A stretch of DNA of 64,000 nucleotides from Bradysia coprophila (taxonomy: Eukaryota > Arthropoda > Insecta > Diptera > Sciaridae). Each line of letters starts with the position of its first letter. The first letter of the stretch is position 1. The stretch covers positions 4,555,608-4,619,607 of the forward strand of contig NW_023503376.1 of the NCBI RefSeq assembly GCF_014529535.1. Direction: 5' to 3'. The notes under the pieces are model-generated. The model was not told the origin of the DNA. It made no database searches and saw only the letters and a program-made list of their open reading frames with translations. Made by a program: the position numbers and the translations under genes. Below are positions 58,834-64,000 of this stretch, piece by piece.

Positions 58834-60371
58834 ATGGACGCAATGACATACTTGATAACCGTTGGCATTTTTTACTGTGTATTGTGGTTCTTTGATTCAT
58901 TTTTTAAGGTAAATTCGTGCATTTCATTCTCAAATCAATAATTTTCAACAGAATTCTCCTTTGTGTATAGAGCTGCATGCACTATCCGTACGTGCAATTT
59001 CTAAAAAGTACAGGACTGACAGTGAAATTTCTCCGATTGGAATGGCACACGACGGCATTTAATCGGACTTTGATAAAATGGTCCAACAAATGTCCACGAT
59101 TGTTTGCAATGTCCTTCGACTTGGGTGTTTGGTTTTCGATTATAGCACTGCCCGTTGTGTTCGTAGTGCTTGTTCATCAACTGATATCCACCCGTCAGCC
59201 AGAGCCTAAAGAGGCGGAAATGGTGTTTGAAATTTTGCTACCCGGCATTAATCTGCCGATCAACGAACTGGGATTTTACATTACGTCATTGGCAGCCAGT
59301 AGTGTCTTTCATGAATTAGGTCATGGCATTGCTTCTGTGCTGGAGGATGTTCCTGTAACTGGTTTCGGATTTTTTATCTTTGCCATAATCCCCGTTGCTT
59401 ACACGGAAATAGCACAAGACCAATTGAATTCACTGAAGACTTTCAGGAAATTACGAGTATTTTGCGCTGGTATCTGGCACAACATCATATTATCCTTGAC
59501 GTTCTATATCATCTTCCTGGTCATACCGACGATATTCGCACCTCTGTATCATGTTAACATCGGCGTGTCCGTAGTCAACATCAAAACCGATTCAAAGTTG
59601 CTGGGAGAGAGGGGACTTCATGTGAACGATGTGGTCACGCATATCAACAGTTGTTCGGTAAAAAATGCGGATTCCTGGTACGGCTGCTTGTTTGAATCAC
59701 TTCATCAGCAGCCGGCGTACTGCATTTCAAATGATTTTGTGCTCAACCATGACGAATCGACACCTGTGTTCCATTCCAACGATGGACTCACCGAATGTTG
59801 CGATGCGACCAATAAGAAAAATTTATGCTTCGAGTACATCTCCGAATCGAACGTCGGGGTATTGGAGTTACCCCAGTTTATGTGCTTGAATGTGCGAAAT
59901 GTTATAGAGAATTCGCTTGACTACTGCCACAAGACCATTAATTGTCGCGACAATTTTTGCATTAAGCCGATCCTTAACAATGCAACGACCGTTGTCCATG
60001 TAAAGCGATTGACTGGGAAAGATATCATATACGTGGGACATCCGGCCGATTTATCCAAAACGATCGAGGTCTCCGATTTCGTTGCAAAGACAAAAATGTT
60101 TTCGACAGCATTCGTCGACACCATTGTCCTGTTCCTCCGATATGTGGTAGTCTTTTCGTCCGGTGTGGCTATTGTCAACATAATGCCGTGTTTTGCGTTC
60201 GATGGACAATATATTGTGTCAGCAGTCACACATCATGTACTGCGTTCCGTTGTACCCAACCGACAACGACGTGATCTGATAGCGTTTGTGATCAATTTTA
60301 TTGGAAGTGTCATTTTGGTGGCGACTGCGATGAAGCTCATTGTGATGGTGGGATGGAAAACGATTTTTTAA
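58834..60371 (+). CDS. S2P: Membrane-bound transcription factor site-2 protease
   Basis: Two exons, 58834-58908 and 58971-60371, give 491 residues (fly S2P is about 508). The join AAG/gtaaat...gtgtatag/AGC restores SFFKSCMHYPYVQFLKSTGL, a conserved N-terminal block. The zinc site HELGHG is near residue 138. The second ligand block, usually LDG, is MPCFAFDGQY near residue 430, so the ligand aspartate is kept with a Leu to Phe change before it. A PDZ-like region (GERGLHVNDVVTHINSCSV) and a cysteine-rich luminal loop lie between. The enzyme cleaves SREBP and ATF6-type factors within the Golgi membrane after site-1 cleavage. A poly(A) signal follows at 60388. Confidence 0.95.
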
Positions 60372-60387
60372 GACCTTTTATTGGTTG

Positions 60388-60393
60388 AATAAA
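60388..60393 (+). terminator. Poly(A) signal of S2P
   Basis: AATAAA 17 bp after the stop codon. Confidence 0.65.
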
Positions 60394-60842
60394 ACGACAT
60401 TTTGTAAATGACATAGACGTGTTTGATCTCAGCTCTGCTGAAGAGGATGTTCCAATGCTACTTTACCTAACAATGTAACAACACTGAACCTCTTGACTGA
60501 GTGTACTGGTGATTTGTCTCAAATTTTCTGTGATTTTCAAGGTGTTAAAGACATTTGTCGAGTCCGAATTGACTAAGCTGGAGATCGGGTTAACCTTGAA
60601 TGGTCCCTGGTACGTATTAACTATTAGCAGAACTATTATGAACTATTAGCAGACACCGACGAATGGACAGCAAGTACAGCAGTGAACACTGTTGTTCAGT
60701 TTGAATTTTTGCCTTTCACCTGATCATTCTGTCCCTGTTAACATCTTCATCTCATGCAGAGCTAAGTGAAATGCTCGGTACAGTCGTACATTGTATAATT
60801 TATAGGTAATTTCACTAACAAACATCAGCTGACCCAAACGCT
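60394..60842. other. Convergent intergenic region S2P/LYRM2
   Basis: Non-coding; no repeat recognised. Confidence 0.5.
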
Positions 60843-61160
60843 TCACGTTTTCGTTCCACTTAATTCTAAACTAGTTCGGAGTTCACTCAACGATCGCTTG
60901 CCATGGTTTAACAGCATTTTGATGGTTATTTCTTCGGTATGATGAATGTTGTTGCGAAAATCACTTCTCGTCCATTCTTTCAGCTCCGTTCGGCTTGATG
61001 CATCCGGTACCTTTCTTATCGTTCGAAATATTTCCCGATACAATTTAAGCACTTCTTGACGCAGCATAAACTGGAAAAATTTCGATTCGTCACTGATTTC
61101 TGCGTCGATTTCCTGTGTTTGGCTACTTACTTGTCTAAGACTTAGAGTTGGTTTAGACAT
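60843..61160 (-). CDS. LYRM2: LYR motif-containing protein 2
   Basis: Single exon, 105 residues, from the ATG at 61160; the longer frame begins with GTG and is not used. The LYR core reads FMLRQEVLKLYREIFRTIRKV, followed by SRTELKEWTRSDFRNN and a conserved tail TEEITIKMLLNHGKRSLSEL. The order and spacing fit LYRM2. This mitochondrial matrix protein family works with acyl carrier protein in respiratory complex assembly, LYRM2 with complex I. The basic N-terminus could be a targeting signal. Confidence 0.9.
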   Translation of the reverse strand: MSKPTLSLRQVSSQTQEIDAEISDESKFFQFMLRQEVLKLYREIFRTIRKVPDASSRTELKEWTRSDFRNNIHHTEEITIKMLLNHGKRSLSELRTSLELSGTKT

Positions 61161-61372
61161 TTTTCTTTCCACTTACTAAAGCTAATGTTTTGATTGTTAT
61201 TATCAGGGACCAGCCGTCAATTGTTTCATGCGTTTCACAATATGCAATTTTCTTTGACAATATTCGGTGAATCCGTTCCTTTTTGGATTGAGGTTGGTTC
61301 AAGTAACCAGACGAAATTTAAGTTCAAAGTCTGTGGCAGACTCAAAATATTCACATCAAAGTGTATGAATAT

Positions 61373-61817
61373 TAGTCAAAAAACCCTTAAAGGGTAAATG
61401 TGACGCAAGTTTTTATCTTACTTACAAAATAACTGATATCGCTGAGGGTGACGCATTGTGCGTCGTACACGAAGGTTTTATCAACAAAAAATTTACTCAA
61501 AAAATTTGTGAAAGAAAATTTTAAAACAAGAAATTTGCGTCATAAGTGGCAGATGATTCGGTTTACTTCCGTTTGAATTCTTTCAGTACATTTTGCAACC
61601 ATTTTCCTCAACAATCCTACGTTCCTCAACATCAGCCACTTGTGACGCAAATTTCTTGTTTTAAAATTTTCTTTCACAAATTTTTTGAGTCAATTTTTTG
61701 TTGATAAAACCTTCGTGTACGACGCACAATGCGTCACCCTCAGCGATATCAGTTATTTATCAGTAAGTAAGATAAAGGACTTGCGTCACATTTACCGTTT
61801 AAGGGTTTTTTGACTGA
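61373..61817. mobile_element. Long-inverted-repeat element, copy 2, next to satellite
   Basis: The arms start TAGTCAAAAAACCCTTAAAGG and end TTTTTTGACTGA. GTGACGCAAG and GCGATATCAG blocks face each other. Same as 17641-18159, and its right flank is also shared. Confidence 0.8.
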
Positions 61818-61859
61818 TATCACCACTTTTGTAAGTATGTCATTTCGACAACATCAAAA

Positions 61860-62790
61860 AACCTTATGGAAATTAAAAAAATGCTAGAGAAAGCAGTCAG
61901 AATCCCAAAATCTAGAAACCAATCTTGGTACACCTCACTTATATTGAAAATAACCCAAATCCATCAAAAAACCCGATGGAAGTTAGGAAGTGCCAGAGGA
62001 ATCGTCTGTCATCCCAAAATTTAGGAACCAACCTTGGAACACCTTACTCATGTCGAGAATAACCCAAATCCTTTAAAAAATCCGATGGAACTTAGGTAGT
62101 ACCAGAGAAATCATCTGACATCCAAAAATTTAGGAACCAACCTTGGAACACCTCACTTATATGGAAAATAACCCAAAACCATCGAAAAACCCGATGGAAG
62201 TTAGGAAGTGCCAGAGGAATCGTCTGTCATCCCAAAATTTAGGAACCAACCTTGGAACACCTTACTCATGTCGAGAATAACCCAAATCCTTTAAAAAATC
62301 CGATGGAACTTAGGTAGTACCAGAGAAATCATCTGACATCCAAAAATTTAGGAACCAACCTTGGAACACCTCACTTATATGGAAAATAACCCAAAACCAT
62401 CGAAAAACCCGATGGAAGTTAGGAAGTGCCAGAGGAATCGTCTGTCATCCCAAAATTTAGGAACCAACCTTGGAACACCTTACTCATGTCGAGAATAACC
62501 CAAATCCTTTAAAAAATCCGATGGAACTTAGGTAGTACCAGAGAAATCATCTGACATCCAAAAATTTAGGAACCAACCTTGGAACACCTCACTTATATGG
62601 AAAATAACCCAAAACCATCGAAAAATCCGATGGAAGTTAGGAAGTGCCAGAGGAATCATCTGTCATCCTAAAATTTGGGAACCAACCTTGGAACACCTTA
62701 CTCATGTCGAGAATAACCCAAATCCATCAAAAAATCCGATGGAAGTTAGGTAGTGCCAGAGGAATCACCTGTCATCTCAAAATTTAGGAA
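61860..62790. repeat. 109-bp satellite arranged as 218-bp dimers
   Basis: The landmark GATGGAA(G/C)TTAGG recurs near 61975, 62084, 62193, 62302, 62411, 62520, 62629 and 62738, every 109 bp. Alternate units differ consistently (GATGGAAGTTAGGAAGTGCC against GATGGAACTTAGGTAGTACC), so the repeating block is a dimer. Confidence 0.92.
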
Positions 62791-64000
62791 CGGACCTAGT
62801 GGAAATGATCCCAACAATTCCCAATAAGAAATACATCCCAAAACAACACACACCATTCACCACATTACCATCCATATCATGCAACAAAATATACAACTCA
62901 CACACAAACACACACACACACACAAATTGGCTTTTATATGGCATTTGTATGAAGACTTTGGGGAGCTCCAGCTCCCAAGATATGAGTTTTTTCCAACTTT
63001 TGAAAATTACATTCTTATTTTTGGGCCATTATTAGCCTATTACCAAAGTTTCAGGAAAATCTATAGAAACGTTTAGGAGTTGCTGGATCCACTTTTCCAT
63101 AGGAACTAACTAACTAACGTAGGCGATTTCAGTTATCTGAAAAAACGAAATTTTGCTTATTTTCATACAAACATCAATATTTCGAAGTTCAATATCTTGG
63201 CCAATTTTGAAGCTGCAGTAACGTGTGATAGCTCGTTGAACTCGTATGGATTCCTAGATTCTAGATATCCTAGTTGAATTTGAGGGGAGAAGTCAAAAAG
63301 TTGCTGTAAATATGCTCCGCCGCCCTCAAAATTTTTTTGTTAAAACATTTTTGGTATTGGACTTGCGTCACGCCCGCTTACTAACGTGCGGGCATGATCA
63401 TGTGTTTGCTGATCCTCATTGCTCCTCAAGGTGAATGTAATTAACAACAGAAAAATTCGAGTGCAAGTGGTTTTATATAACTTGACAGGATTTTATCATT
63501 TAAAGAAATTGCATGAATTCAGATCGTTCCTATTCTATGAGATTTTCATCGTGACTCGAGTACTTTCGTCAATCTGATGAGGTCAGTTCTAAGAAACCTC
63601 ATCTAAACAATGTAACGACTTGTACGTTTTTGTCCGACATAAATTTCGGTAAGCTTGTCACTTAAGAAAAATCTTTAACTCTCATTGCTTTATATAACAG
63701 TGTAATATTCGACGATTCGTAAAATCTAACCTAATTTGTTAACCCACAGAAGGCAGGCATATTGACAGTTTTACTATCGGATCTATTACTTCATATGATT
63801 CAAAATGATTTTCAAATGTGGATTTCAAATCTTTTACTTCATCTTTTTGAACATGATTTTTGCTATTTATAAGACCTCAACCGGCATAGCTTTTCGTTTA
63901 TTTCTGATGTCGTTATCGATAACAGATGATTCTGTCGCAGAGATGCAATATTTTTGTTCATTTCAGAGGTATGGATGGTTGAAATTAGAGTCGAACAGTT
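62791..64000. other. Intergenic to window edge
   Basis: A CA microsatellite lies near 62900-62925 and a hairpin GCCCGC...GCGGGC near 63377-63394. No gene recognised. Confidence 0.45.

Noticed and set aside
61161-61172. Four extra N-terminal codons for LYRM2
   Set aside because: The upstream start codon would be GTG; the ATG at 61160 is used instead.

Overview
Eukaryotic, insect, almost certainly dipteran DNA, probably a lower (nematoceran) fly such as a fungus gnat. The host genes are split by short GT-AG introns, the DNA is AT-rich, the protein set is insect-like (Shark kinase, a MADF-BESS factor, a Reeler protein of the l(2)34Fc type), and small DNA transposons fill most of the space between genes. 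The species assignment is an inference from gene content and base composition.

Host genes in order: the 5' part of an SLC5 sodium-coupled transporter (-, 383-1348, runs off the left edge); a small secreted cysteine-rich peptide gene with TATA box, one intron and a poly(A) signal (-, 8468-8780); a secreted glycerophosphodiester phosphodiesterase with an altered first active-site motif (-, 13396-14702); a Reeler-domain secreted protein (-, 19729-20244); xylulokinase (-, 29579-35396), whose 3.9 kb first intron holds a complete MADF-BESS gene (-, 32871-34942); the SH2-ankyrin-SH2 tyrosine kinase Shark (+, 38167-43338, ten exons); the cytochrome oxidase assembly factor COA5/PET191 (+, 46999-47375); TMEM39 (-, 47876-49356); an intronless-CDS 541-residue protein of unknown function with a central hydrophobic hairpin (-, 52972-54597); site-2 protease (+, 58834-60371); and LYRM2 (-, 60843-61160). 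Exons were assembled by eye from splice sites and family conservation.

The rest is mobile and repetitive DNA. Main items: two non-autonomous Helitron-like elements with internal arrays (2515-3764, 24828-26552); a dead LINE of the restriction-like-endonuclease type carrying three later insertions (about 14990-19722); hAT-type elements with clean 8-bp target duplications; two MITE groups sharing CAACGCACT ends and about 7-bp target duplications; a 1.2 kb palindromic element in Shark intron 1; a 1.2 kb 19-bp palindromic minisatellite (27743-28969); a 109-bp satellite in a 218-bp dimeric order (61860-62790); and a cluster of four MITEs between the xylulokinase and Shark genes.

The genes are ordinary neighbours rather than a pathway. 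COA5 and LYRM2 serve respiratory-chain assembly, S2P and TMEM39 act in the secretory membrane system, and Shark is a signalling kinase. Least explained are the ten-cysteine secreted peptide and the 541-residue hairpin protein.
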